A stretch of DNA of 64,000 nt from Linnemannia hyalina (lineage: Eukaryota > Mortierellomycota > Mortierellomycetes > Mortierellales > Mortierellaceae): NCBI GenBank assembly GCA_019671135.1, contig JAHRHY010000004.1, positions 248,001 to 312,000 of the forward strand, written 5' to 3'. Below are positions 47,016-57,469 of the stretch, one piece after another (positions within the stretch are counted from its first letter, which is position 1; every line of letters begins with the position of its first letter). The position numbers and the translations under genes were made by a program. Under the pieces are notes generated by a model. That model was not told the origin of the DNA, ran no database searches, and was given only the letters and a program-made list of their open reading frames with translations.

Positions 47016-47393
47016 TGTTGAAAGTGGTCGTTTGTATGTTTTGAAGGGGTGACAAGGAGGAATGATATGAGGTCCCTTTTTAACCAATTTTCACATTGGG
47101 CAAAACTGCGGATTTTTGAGTCTCCTTTCAATCCCTCACGTTAGGGAAAACTGCGGGTAATTGAGTTCTGGTGTTTCGTCTGCTTTTCACACAGAAAACA
47201 GCGCGTCAAGTGAGGACGACTATTGTTTCGAATTACCAGGTGTATGTAGGACAACACGTCTTTTTCGTGGCAGTGCATTGTTCTCATTCCTTTTCCAACT
47301 TCCTCTTTGCCGTTAATTCATTCCTTTTCCTCCATTGACATCTGCGCGCTTCATCCACCATCTTCTACTTCCATCACATCACGAACCAAACAC

Positions 47394-47719
47394 GATGAAG
47401 GGCCTGTTCAAGACGAAGCGCCCACCCCCAGTCCAGGAAAACAACAACAACAGGAACGACCTCGTTTACCCCTTCATGCCTCTGAAATCCTAGAGCGCAT
47501 CGTCTCCTTTATCGACACGCCCACCGACAACCTTACAGTTGTCGGGAGAAATCAGAAGAAGATGAAGGAGAGTAATCAGTAAAAGGCTTTGAGGAGTGCA
47601 ACAGTCGTGGGCTGGGGTGACTGGCTCAAGATCGAGAAGACAGATGATAATCACTTGAGGCGTGCTTTGATGACCATACGATGGAAGCTCAAGATCAACT
47701 CTGTCGATGTTGGCTGAAG
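47394..47719 (+). pseudogene. F-box gene remnant
   Basis: An F-box-like start, LHASEILERIVSFIDTPTDN (about 47475-47535), is followed in another frame by VVGWGDWLKIEKTDDNHLRRALMTIRWKLK (about 47600-47715), separated by an early stop at about 47581-47583. The reading frame changes and there is no full-length product, so it looks like a decayed relative of the intact F-box gene that starts 440 bp downstream. The first ATG at 47395 gives a different short frame. Confidence 0.5.
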
Positions 47720-48161
47720 GGGGACTTGAAGACTATGGGCCTCTTGTTGGGCGACACGTTGTTGCTGAACGAGATGCATTGTGCGAATGATGGTGTTTGA
47801 TTATCGTACTATCGTTGCTGACCAGAACTTCGTCATATCTCTCTGGAGAGACTGTCCTATTGCAGATGGAGTTCCGTCCCATATGATTGTCGGCTTTTCC
47901 ATTTGTATGCGTGGACAGGGCATGCCCTGTAAAGAAATAAATAGACGACACCCACCTTCCTTTCTTCTTTATTTTCTCTCTTCTTCCTTCTTTTCCCTTT
48001 TCAATCCATATCCTCCCATCCCCCAGTTGCAAGTCAACCACACAGATAGACACTCTTCTCGCTTCTCTCTCCCCTCCCCCCTCCTCTCTCTCCTCCCTCT
48101 TCCCTCTTTCTTGTCTCCCTCTTCCTACACAACAAACAACAACCAGACAACACCAACAAAA
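47720..48161. promoter_or_regulatory. Upstream region of F-box gene
   Basis: This 440-bp segment ends in a long pyrimidine-rich stretch (47960-48130) directly before the start codon at 48162, typical of promoters and 5' UTRs in this window. Open frames through it are probably not coding. Confidence 0.4.
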
Positions 48162-50627
48162 ATGTCACCACCTCTTTCCCCGCTAGAGATCCCTGAGATC
48201 CTCGAACAGATCTTCTCCTACGTCGACGAGTCGACAATCGAACAATCCGTCAGTAGAGTCAATCGAACATGGTTCCTCCTCACCCGCCACCGGACCAACC
48301 AGGACCTTGTCTTCAATACCAACCGTCGCAGGGGAGACTTTCATACTGTCATGGCTCGATTGTCCGAGGCGACCAGGTTGTGGTGGCATGCAGCGTGTGG
48401 ACGGGATAGGGCAAATCAGTGGAAGAAGCTTGTGAAGTTGTTGAAGGTCAAGGATTTGCGGTTTCGGGAGAGTAAAAGGAGAACGACTACGTTGGCGAGT
48501 GCCTCGCAGCATGGACTCGGTGCAGGAGCAGGAACAGGAACGAGAACAGCAACAGGAACAGGAAGTGCGGCAGGGGGAGAAGGTCAGGGGGATAGGGAGT
48601 ACGGGTACAGGGAGCACGACCTACGACGAAGCAGTACCTACAACGACGCCGTCTCCTGGACCATGCAAGAACGACCACTACTTGAACTACGACTAAGCGG
48701 CTGCCTGAAACTCAACCTGCGGTTCCCTTCCCTGCTTCCGTACATCCAATTCCTCACTGTCCTGAAGCTGAGCATGTGGGAGGAGAATTGGTTCGATACG
48801 CGGGAGGATAATGGGGTCGATATGCGGGCAGTCTTGACGCAGTGTGGATCGACTCTGCAGGTGCTGCATATCCGTACCCTATTGACTATTCGACTTGATG
48901 GACCATGGATCCCGAAGAGATTCCCGACGCCATCGTTCGTTGAGCCCTTGCCGGAACGATGGCAGGATCATGCTTTTGCGTACCAGTGGAATCAAGGCAA
49001 CGGCAGTAGTCAGGAGCAGGAATCGGAACCGACAAATGTTCTGGCGTTGCGAGAGTTGGTCCTGGAACGAACAAGTTTCTACCTGAACAGTCTAGAGGCC
49101 CTCCTCTGCTTCACGCCTCACCTCAACACCCTCCGTCTTATCGAGCTCAAACTCTACAGCGGGATGAACCCGTCTCCACTCGGCGACGGCCAACGCCGCC
49201 TCATTGCTTTTCTCCAAGACCCTCAGTTCCCGCAGGGACAAATCCTCCCCCTCCGATCCTACACCTTCTCACTCGCCTCGATCATCCGTGTTACTTCTAC
49301 CGCCGCGTCCATCGCCAACGTCGAACAGGAGATCAAACATGCGCAGTCGGAGCTATGCCAAGATGCGAATGAGTGGACGTTTTTTACGCCGGGTCTGTCA
49401 CTACCTCTACTGAAATTTTTAGAGGAGGAGGTGCAGAATGTAGTGACGACGCTGGAATTGAGAAACAACGATCTGGACGGGTTCTCACCGGCCCCGGTCC
49501 TGCATCGGTACTTGTGTGCGTCGCCGAATTTGCTGCACTTGCGGGCCGAGGGTACTCTATATCTGGTCGAGTTGCTGGATATCCATGGACGGATGGAGAT
49601 GGCGTCTTCCAGTATCACTAGTCAAGGCGGAGTGGCAACACCTAGAGGAAGAGGCACAGGAGCAACAAGAGCAAGAGTAGAAGCTTCCAACATTCCGATA
49701 GGGCCGCCTGGGATCTGGGCATGCAAGAACCTCCAAACCCTGCACATCTACTTCGGCTCTTCCTCCGACATTGGTCCCTTTTCCCGTGCAACCGCCGAGC
49801 CGTCCCCAGTATCACGCAAGATCAGTTCTCGGATCGTATTCGGCTATCTCTCTCGCGTCTGCCCTCGCATGCATGATCTCAGGATCCGCGCTACAGAGCA
49901 CCTTCGCTGGGCTACTTTGATCCGACTTAGACCTTGGGAATCTATGAATCGACGACATTTCTCACTCACCCTTGATTCGGGCTTCTGTCTCTTGACACGA
50001 CTACGACATCTAGAGTATCTAAGCGTTGGGTCTCTTGGGGGATATAGCGAGCCGTGTTCTAGCAGGAACAGGGGTCTAGAGTCCGTAGATCTGGACTGGA
50101 TGCTGGAGAAGAAATGGTGTAGAGGTGATGAAGTGAGGAGGAGCAAGGAGAGAAGGGAGGCGAGGAAAATGGTTGTGAAAGAGCGGTGGGAGACTTGGTT
50201 GGCGGAGGAGGAGGAGGTCGTCCTTGTCCAGAAGGTAATGGATGCTAGTTGGTGGATCGATCGAACCCGCGAGACCGTCGATCGTGCCACCTTTACTACC
50301 ACCGCCATTAACAGCGGCAACAACAACAACAACAACAACAGCAACCGACCACCGATTTGGGGAAGGACAGATCCTGAGATCCATGAGCAGTTGAAGGATC
50401 TAGGATTGCTGGTTGATGTCAAGAACATGATTGACGAGATGGATATCGAGAGCGACCGTGATGGGCAAGAAGGAGGAGGAAGAAGGGAAGACGGGTACAA
50501 ATATTGGCCGATGCTGAGGTGGATGCGGATGTTTCGCGTGACAGAGTATGGGCGGTCAAGGGAGAGAGAAGTCAAGCGGATGCTGGCGTCTGTGAAGGAA
50601 TTCAAGTTCAAGGATAAGGCGTGGTAG
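48162..50627 (+). CDS. F-box protein with leucine-rich-repeat-like region
   Basis: A single-exon gene of 821 residues. The start at 48162 follows AACAAAA and gives an F-box at the N-terminus: LSPLEIPEILEQIFSYVDES. The frame is open upstream, but translation of that part is low-complexity. Leucine-rich stretches follow (LLELRLSGCLKLNLRF, LRELVLERTSFYLNSLEALL, LVTTLELRNNDLDG-like), suggesting an irregular LRR substrate-binding region, with a charged C-terminal part. F-box proteins bring targets to SCF ubiquitin ligases through Skp1. Large intronless F-box/LRR families are usual in this fungal group. The target is unknown. Confidence 0.8.
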   Translation: MSPPLSPLEIPEILEQIFSYVDESTIEQSVSRVNRTWFLLTRHRTNQDLVFNTNRRRGDFHTVMARLSEATRLWWHAACGRDRANQWKKLVKLLKVKDLRFRESKRRTTTLASASQHGLGAGAGTGTRTATGTGSAAGGEGQGDREYGYREHDLRRSSTYNDAVSWTMQERPLLELRLSGCLKLNLRFPSLLPYIQFLTVLKLSMWEENWFDTREDNGVDMRAVLTQCGSTLQVLHIRTLLTIRLDGPWIPKRFPTPSFVEPLPERWQDHAFAYQWNQGNGSSQEQESEPTNVLALRELVLERTSFYLNSLEALLCFTPHLNTLRLIELKLYSGMNPSPLGDGQRRLIAFLQDPQFPQGQILPLRSYTFSLASIIRVTSTAASIANVEQEIKHAQSELCQDANEWTFFTPGLSLPLLKFLEEEVQNVVTTLELRNNDLDGFSPAPVLHRYLCASPNLLHLRAEGTLYLVELLDIHGRMEMASSSITSQGGVATPRGRGTGATRARVEASNIPIGPPGIWACKNLQTLHIYFGSSSDIGPFSRATAEPSPVSRKISSRIVFGYLSRVCPRMHDLRIRATEHLRWATLIRLRPWESMNRRHFSLTLDSGFCLLTRLRHLEYLSVGSLGGYSEPCSSRNRGLESVDLDWMLEKKWCRGDEVRRSKERREARKMVVKERWETWLAEEEEVVLVQKVMDASWWIDRTRETVDRATFTTTAINSGNNNNNNNSNRPPIWGRTDPEIHEQLKDLGLLVDVKNMIDEMDIESDRDGQEGGGRREDGYKYWPMLRWMRMFRVTEYGRSREREVKRMLASVKEFKFKDKAW

Positions 50628-51117
50628 TTGATCTTATCTTCGTAGAATAAAGACTGAAAGCTTGGCTTGGAACAAATTGAAGGTCTGTGCTTTACTTTGT
50701 GCTAGTCTAAACAACAAGAGGCGTTTCTAGGATGGTAGAATGGTTGGTAATATTGTTGATATCATTTTTGCATAAAAGATAAGCGCATTTTCTTGTATTT
50801 TCCCTGCGTTTCCATCTCATTTTCATGGTCTTTTCGTAGCCTCGTCTTCTTGTGCCTGGGGTCGCCGGATCAGGCGTACGCTCTGTGCCGACAAAAGAAA
50901 TAATAGGAAACCCACATGTGAATGGGTAGGGGAATGGGTGCATAAATGCATGACTGTATCTCATTTCCTCAAAGATAGAACAGTGAAAGTGTTGGTCTGC
51001 TTACGGGTGTAAGGTTAGAAACGCCAATTGCGATGCGAATAACATTCGACTATTTTATTTGGAGTGCAAGCCTGTTTCTTTGAAAAAATAGAAAGGAATA
51101 AGAGGAATGACATGGTT
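50628..51117. other. Convergent 3' spacer
   Basis: This lies between the stop codons of the F-box gene and the SPO11-like gene. No gene or notable structure is seen. Confidence 0.45.
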
Positions 51118-54105
51118 TCACAACCAACTCTCTGGGTCCTGAAGCTTGCGCTGCAAGTACAACACCAGCGCCGACGACGACGCCGCCGCCAGCTCTCCTC
51201 CTTCCTCTGCACCTCTAATATTTCCACCGCCGCCAATTTCACCTTCATTACCCCCAACAACGACAGAAGCCCCAGAGCCAGCACAGGAATAATCCTGCAG
51301 GTGCAGACTTTGAATCTCCGTCTTGGCATCTGCCTCCAACATTTTCACAATCTGATTCCTCCACCGCACATGCTGACAGATATATGGATGTGTCGTGATC
51401 AATCTTTCTAGTTTCGTTCGGTCCTTGGCAGTCAGTGGGATCAACATCTCCTTGAACCGGGCTCTCAATCTCATAGTCTCCCTTTCCTCGTCATCCTGTT
51501 CCTGTCCCTGAGGCGGTTTTCCATCGGGGAGTGCATCAATGGGTCGTGGGTCGAGAAAGAGGTCCCAGTCGGAAGGGAACTGACCAAGACATTTCAACGC
51601 GGGCACGGCAAGGTTGGCGTTCTCATAGGCAGAGTTGATAGACCCACAACGGTATGTCAGATATATCTCGATCCCATGAGGGTCACAGTCCATCAGCGCC
51701 ACTAGTGGGATCTCCAGAGGTGGTGACTGGAATACACTTTGATATAGGCTCAGTACTTCAGCCGAAGATTTGCTCTTAGCACTCCCACTATTATTGCAAC
51801 CATCGCCCAAGCCAGGAGGAGGAGAAGGAAACCGCCTGAGATAAACCCCATCCAGGACCATATCCGAAAGAGCCTTCAACAACTGCCGCGCCACCTGATC
51901 CGGGAACCCTTTACTCGTCAACAGGATACAAGGGCCATGGGTCTCACAGAACCCTAACGAGATCAGGTTACTAAGTGTGGCCTCCTTCTCGATCACTAAC
52001 ACGAACCGCGTTCGAGGATGGATCTCGATCTCGACAATGTCCGAGAACCGGATGGGGATGGGCACCAGGGTGTTGTAGCTTGTTTGGGAGAATCGGCTGT
52101 CAAGTGGATCGTTCTCTTCCTCTTTCTCGCCTTCGCCGTGCTCTTTGGTCATGAGGTTGTTCGAAAATGTTTGTATCTTGGAGAAAGGCGAGTTCGCAAT
52201 CTCCTCCTGCAACCACAGCAACTGCTCACTCGCCCCACTGTCCTCTCCTCCACTATCATCAACAGCAACAGCCTTCTGTCTCCCAAGAGCCTTGACCAAC
52301 ATGCGAACGGATCCAAACACAACGCTCCTTGTCCCCGCAACAACATTCAGACTCGACCGAGGCACCTCGAACGTACACGCCAGATCCTCGACTATCCCAT
52401 CCACCACAATCTGGCTCCCAAACGCCATTACATCCCGGTAGTACATGTCTCGTTTGGAGGAGATGGTATCCTTGGAAACACTTTCGTGTATCAATTCTGT
52501 GGCGCGGAGGATCCGGCTTGTGCGACTTGACCCGTACACGGATCGTTGTGTGAATTGGTACGAAGACGGCGATGGTGGTGGTGGCCACGGTATCGAGGAC
52601 TTGGTAATATTGGTGGCATCGAAGGTGTCGTACAGTAAGGCCTTGGTCGACTTCTCATCTCTTTTCCTCTTCGTTCCACCCTTCGCCTCAGAACCAGCTG
52701 CAGCCTTACATCTCTTCCCACTGTTCGCGGTATTCACCTTCTCCTCTTTCGCGACCTGCTCCATCGCCTCATCCTCCAACAAACCAGCAACACCAACATC
52801 ATCGCCCCTAGGGGGGCCTACCACCACCTCAGTAGCTCTCCCCCTCCATCGCCGAATAACCCCAACCTCCTGGTCATAAACAACCGCATTCATCCGAGTT
52901 CTGGACGCTAGCTCAATCACAGGCGGCTCTCCCAACGACAAGTCGTACAAGAACCGACTTGCCAGCCCTTCCAATTGTTCGAGGATCCAGTCTCGTGGCT
53001 GTTCTGTTGTGGACACGAACTCTGTTGCTCTTGATGTCGTAGATGGGATTGTTGTTGTTGGTTTTGCGGATGTTGATGTCTCTGATGGTCGGCGCCGTCG
53101 CCGTCGCTGTTGTAGTGGTGGCGTTGAGGCTGAGGTTGATAGTGAAGAGAGTGAAGGAGGTAGGTGTGTCGTTGTTTGTGTGACTGGTGGTGCAATGTTG
53201 TTTGTGAAGGTTTGATCTCCCTGTTGGCAGGGTAGTTTAGGCTCATAATAAAATGGTGGCGCATCAGCAGACAGAGTATCCCGCAAGTTTCCAAGCAAGT
53301 CAACTGTTGTAATCGTGGCGGCTTCAAAGAGATCATCATCCATCTCTTGCTGCATGTCAAGTACACTCCCATCCTCACCATCACCACAGAGTCGTTGTTG
53401 CTGCTGTTTGTCCTGAAAAGACTGATGTGAGGTCTCGATATCCTTCCAGATGGAACGTTTCCACACGGACACCGACGACGAAGACCCACCCGAATATTCG
53501 TCCTGCCATCCTTGGCTCCCATAAATCTCTGCTCCATTTGCTGACTCTGTTCGATCCGCGGACCCCCATTCAAAAGATCCCTCACTGCCTGGTCCCTCAG
53601 AGGCCGTTCGATCGTCAAAGTAGCTCCCATGTATCCACTCGTCCGATCCATCAGGAAGTGGAATCGTCAAGTCAGGGACATCTTGCTCTGGCGACCACAC
53701 CGCCACGCCCTCGCTACCGTCTGTCTCATACGCTCCAAAACAGAAACCATTGACTCCTCCAGAACCTTGCTCAAACTCCTCCTCAGCGCCGCTTGGCAGG
53801 TATTCATCCGAATAAAGCAACGAGTCCATAACATCCTGCTCCATCTCATGACCTCTCGAAACATCGTTTGACACTTCCTCTCTCTGGTTCATGGCCCTAG
53901 ACCACTCGTCAACCGTTAAAGGGTAGCAGGTACCCCACGAGCGAGAAGGACAAACCCCTCCTCCTGCCTCCTCGCCGGTCCTGCTGGTGCCAGGGCCAAG
54001 GGGCATCTCAAGTTCGTCGGTCCCAATCGCGGAAGAGCATTCCTGGTAGATATGTTGTGCTTGTATCTGCTGCCTTGGCTGTGGGACGACAGCGCGGGAG
54101 GACAT
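51118..54105 (-). CDS. SPO11: SPO11-type meiotic DNA cleavage protein with long N-terminal extension
   Basis: One uninterrupted frame encodes 995 residues. The C-terminal half is a Spo11/topoisomerase VI A protein: the 5Y-CAP active site SSKRDMYYRDV (Tyr555/Tyr556, the second being the likely nucleophile), CTFEVPRSSLNVVAGTRS, and the Toprim Mg2+ site with VIEKEATLSNLISLGF and LMDCDPHGIEIYLTYR. Spo11 makes the double-strand breaks that start meiotic recombination by a covalent 5'-tyrosyl link. Typical Spo11 proteins have about 400 residues. Here about 490 residues of acidic, Ser/Gly-rich, Gln-containing sequence precede the domain, with a basic SGKRCKAAAGSEAKGGTKRKRDEK segment split by Gly, possibly nuclear localisation. 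Catalytic residues are complete. The extension and lack of introns are unusual. Confidence 0.87.
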   Translation of the reverse strand: MSSRAVVPQPRQQIQAQHIYQECSSAIGTDELEMPLGPGTSRTGEEAGGGVCPSRSWGTCYPLTVDEWSRAMNQREEVSNDVSRGHEMEQDVMDSLLYSDEYLPSGAEEEFEQGSGGVNGFCFGAYETDGSEGVAVWSPEQDVPDLTIPLPDGSDEWIHGSYFDDRTASEGPGSEGSFEWGSADRTESANGAEIYGSQGWQDEYSGGSSSSVSVWKRSIWKDIETSHQSFQDKQQQQRLCGDGEDGSVLDMQQEMDDDLFEAATITTVDLLGNLRDTLSADAPPFYYEPKLPCQQGDQTFTNNIAPPVTQTTTHLPPSLSSLSTSASTPPLQQRRRRRRPSETSTSAKPTTTIPSTTSRATEFVSTTEQPRDWILEQLEGLASRFLYDLSLGEPPVIELASRTRMNAVVYDQEVGVIRRWRGRATEVVVGPPRGDDVGVAGLLEDEAMEQVAKEEKVNTANSGKRCKAAAGSEAKGGTKRKRDEKSTKALLYDTFDATNITKSSIPWPPPPSPSSYQFTQRSVYGSSRTSRILRATELIHESVSKDTISSKRDMYYRDVMAFGSQIVVDGIVEDLACTFEVPRSSLNVVAGTRSVVFGSVRMLVKALGRQKAVAVDDSGGEDSGASEQLLWLQEEIANSPFSKIQTFSNNLMTKEHGEGEKEEENDPLDSRFSQTSYNTLVPIPIRFSDIVEIEIHPRTRFVLVIEKEATLSNLISLGFCETHGPCILLTSKGFPDQVARQLLKALSDMVLDGVYLRRFPSPPPGLGDGCNNSGSAKSKSSAEVLSLYQSVFQSPPLEIPLVALMDCDPHGIEIYLTYRCGSINSAYENANLAVPALKCLGQFPSDWDLFLDPRPIDALPDGKPPQGQEQDDEERETMRLRARFKEMLIPLTAKDRTKLERLITTHPYICQHVRWRNQIVKMLEADAKTEIQSLHLQDYSCAGSGASVVVGGNEGEIGGGGNIRGAEEGGELAAASSSALVLYLQRKLQDPESWL

Positions 54106-55180
54106 CTTTTGTTGATAATGTGGTTGAGTGTGAGGAGAAGAAAAGAATGAAAAAAGAATAGACTCGAGCCGATCAAGAGAATCAGCCCTAAATCAACAAC
54201 CTATGCCTTGATTATATTGGCCTAACTTGATTCCTGTAGGTTTTTTCTTGTTTCTTTCGTTTCGTCTTGGTTAGTTGATGTTGTGCTGGTTCTTGTGAAA
54301 GGCAAATCAATGTCGATTGTTCACGGCAATTCTAGCGCATGTCCAGATAGATATGTGGCAAACAAAATACATGCGCAACATTGTCCTAACGCCTAGCTTT
54401 GTCGCCTCTTTGAGTAAACCCTCGGTGATCCCAATGCCCCACAAAAAGATGCAAAAAAACAAAGAACAAAGAACAAAGAACAAAGAACAAAGAACAAAGA
54501 ACAAAGAACAAAGAACAAAGAACAAAGAACAAAGAACAAAGAACAAAAATCAAACAACAAAAAATGGAATGGAGTGCTTCATAACGAATGTCATCATAGA
54601 CACAAGAAAGCCCGCGTCCCAATTAGTATGTGCCATCATTACGAGTGCACACAATTATCCCATGACCTCTTTGGTTCCCGCGACCCCATAGATGGGCCCG
54701 ACGCCTCTTTCGACACTTACTTGTCACTAAATTGATACTGTGACGAAAAAAAAGTCTTTTATTTTGTCGAGTGTAATGTGCTGTGATCATGGCGATCACG
54801 CCAAAGCGAAGAACGCAGATAGTGTGGGAATACAGAGTGTGGAAGGAGGGAAGCCAAGGGAATGAACAAAACAAACGCGCATCCTTGAGACACGAAGGGG
54901 GATAAAAACATGAACGCGCATCCCGTGAGGACGGATTGAGAAGGAAAGAAAAACAAACGCACGCACCATAGGAGGGATGAGGAAAGGAGCAAAACGAAAA
55001 CAAGGTAAATTCGCACCCTCACACACGATCACTCAGAAGAGAGGTAAGTTGAAGAGCGCGGGAAACAAGTATGTGTAAGGAATAAAACAGGACACAAAAC
55101 ACAGACGTGCACTCCAACACCTCAACAAAGAAGCAGGACAAAGGAAGGAAGACAAAACAGTGAATACAAAAAGGCGCCAA
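54106..55180. other. Intergenic region with heptamer array
   Basis: It contains the AACAAAG array described separately and, at 54870-55170, sequence whose reverse complement resembles 55680-55880, so it is probably part of the inverted-repeat structure of copy B. No host gene is supported. Confidence 0.4.
54467..54547. repeat. (AACAAAG)n heptamer tandem array
   Basis: About eleven to twelve perfect copies of the 7-bp unit aacaaag occur head to tail, in a gene-free stretch about 360 bp upstream of the SPO11-type start codon. The open frames through the array are products of the repeat. Confidence 0.92.
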
Positions 55181-55547
55181 ATTAACGAGGGAGTATCATT
55201 TGTGAAAGATTTTAGCTTGCAGCCCTCACCAACACTGCTCGAAGGAGCAAAATTCAGCAACGGCAATGCAACGGTTCTAATGCACATTTATTAAAAGACA
55301 AAGAAGTGGGCGTTTGGCATGGGCAAGGCCACACAGCATAATCGCGGACTTGAATCAGGAGCCGGACGTAAAAGGTGCGTGTGATGGGACTGTGTGCTTG
55401 CTGCAGAATGTTGTCCGAGGGTCATCAGCATGGCGGTGGGGGGCGAGCGATCGAAAGTGGTCAAGCAGGCAAGAGGTCCGCAGGAAAAAAACACTTTCCT
55501 TCTCTTTCTTTCCCTTCTTTTCTAAGCGAACAGAGAATAGAAAGAGG

Positions 55548-55552
<5 letters not shown>

Positions 55553-55579
<27 letters not shown>

Positions 55580-55580
55580 T
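55553..55580. repeat. (GT)n microsatellite
   Basis: About 14 GT units lie in the interior spacer of copy B that is absent from copy A. Confidence 0.9.
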
Positions 55581-56480
55581 GTACCTCCTTTCCCATTCTT
55601 TTCTTTTGCATTGACTGTTTTGTCTCTCTTTCTTCGTCCTGTTCCTCTTTCTTTGTTATTCTTGCTTGGCGCCCTTTGCATTCACTGTTTTGTCTTCCTT
55701 CCTTTGTCGTGGTGTTGGAGTGCACTTCTGCGTTGTGTGTCTTGTTTCCTTCGTTCTTTCTCTCCCTTCTTACACACAAAACGTCTCCTCCGTTCGTCGG
55801 CTTGCTTCTCTTTTGAAGGCGCTAGTTTACTTTGTTTGCTTTTTGCACGTTTCATTGTGCCTCCTGTGCTTTGCGCGTTTGTGTTTTCTGTGTCCAGCAC
55901 CATGCAGCAATGGTACCAACTCCAGTTTACATGGCTCTACTACGTAAATTTTACATGATTCCACTACGGCTATTATTACGTATGGACGGTCAGGGTACCA
56001 GCGTTCTCTGGATGTTTTCACATGACCCCATTACGATCATCATTACACATGTACAGTCAGGGTACCAGGGTATTCCAGATGTTCATTGCTTTGTTCCCAC
56101 CATGCATAATGATGGCAAAACAATGATGATGGCAAATCAAAGCCAGAGGACGCGATGGCGATTAGCTTGTTTCACCATGATCCCGCTACTGTCTTTTTTT
56201 TACAAAAATGTACTGCGCATATGCATTTACACGTACCATAGGTACTTTTTTTTTGACCACATTCTCTCTTCTCTTCCTTTTCTCCTCTCTTCCCTCTCTC
56301 TTCTTCCTCTCTTCTCCTCCCTCTCTCTTCCTCCTCCCTCTCTCTTCATTCTCTCGTCCTTCTCTCTTTATCCCTCAACTCTCCCTCTTCCTTCTCTCTT
56401 CATCCTTCAACTCTCCCTCTGCCTTCTTCACCAACACCAACACCCTTTGCCCTCACCCCTCGCTCTCATGGATGCCGGCC

Positions 56481-57064
56481 TTTGCTCCCTTCAGAATCTC
56501 CATCATCTCCATCGACAGCACTCGCGACCTTCCCAGCCGGCTCCGTTGGAGGCACAACGACTCAGACCAACCTCGAACGCTGCCACTGCCTCACCACCAT
56601 CAAAAAGCCGCCTTCGCTTCGCTACTTGGACTCCTTTGGTCTCGAGAAAGGTCATCGCCGGCGCTCAGGAAGACAACACAAAGGTGACTGAATTAAGTAC
56701 TTTTCTATGTTCTATTTGCAGTTCTACAAACACAAGAGGATGGCAGGACAACTTGGGATGGTATCCAGGGTGCCGTACACTACCCTACAGAATGCGCGGA
56801 TTTCAGAACCTGTCCAATATGGGCTAGGGGAATGCCGATTAGCAAATGGGTGTCGTTCTCTAGGGCAGAGTCCCTCCCAGGCAGCGGACAGTCCCCCCTA
56901 TCCCTCTCTCTCTCTCCCCCTCTCTCTCCCTCTCCCCTTCCCCTCTCCCCCTCTCCCCCTCTCCTCTTCCCCTCTCCCCTCCTCCCTCCCCTCTCTCCCT
57001 CTCTCTATGGATCATGGCCTTGCTGCCTGTGGCCTGCTTTGGACTCGGCGATGCCTAAGATGTA
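56481..57064 (+). pseudogene. Copy B counterpart of the spliced element ORF
   Basis: The same two exons as in copy A (first exon ending at a GTGACTG donor near 56687, second starting after CAG near 56722) are present. A one-base insertion just after the start (tttgctcccttcag here, tttctcccctcag in copy A) puts the first codons out of frame with the downstream LERCHCLTTIKKPPSLRYL frame. Downstream the protein reading is the same as in copy A. Confidence 0.4.
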
Positions 57065-57247
57065 AAAAGTTTTGACTTTAGGAGTTTTAGCGATAACATT
57101 CTGTAGGGGTGCGATGAAGTTGGGTAACAGTGGCCATTTGCTGTCTCGTCCGTCTCAAAGTCAGCCTCGCCTTTTCCTTCTTGGAGAACAACTCGCCGGG
57201 GTGTGGGATTAATAGCCATGGCGAAATCAACCTTTTAACCTTTCCTT

Positions 57248-57469
57248 TTACTGTCTCTTTTCTGCTAATCTCATATGCAACTCATCGGACCATCGGATAC
57301 CTTCGACGTGACCCAAACCACGGATGAGTGTAACGGACAAGGACATGGCAAGCTTGCTTGCGTCTGCTTTTACTGGCAGGTACACTCTGTCTCCTTCCAG
57401 GGACAACATATTCCTATGATGATACTCATTGTACTTCAAGAGAGGGAACCTGTTTCCCATCTCGTACAA
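57248..57469 (-). CDS. Small conserved ORF in duplicated element (copy B)
   Basis: Identical 73-codon protein reading to the ORF at 21527-21748 of copy A (contains YEMGNRFPLLKYNEYHH). Coding status and function are unknown. Confidence 0.28.
   Translation of the reverse strand: MYEMGNRFPLLKYNEYHHRNMLSLEGDRVYLPVKADASKLAMSLSVTLIRGLGHVEGIRWSDELHMRLAEKRQ

Noticed and set aside
47781..48161. Extended start of the F-box gene
   Set aside because: The upstream part is pyrimidine-rich, low-complexity sequence typical of a 5' UTR, and the F-box begins right after the ATG at 48162.
55832..56827. 331-codon plus-strand ORF in copy B
   Set aside because: It joins unrelated low-complexity segments; substitutions between copies change residues in this frame, while the overlapping LERCHCLTTIKK frame is preserved.
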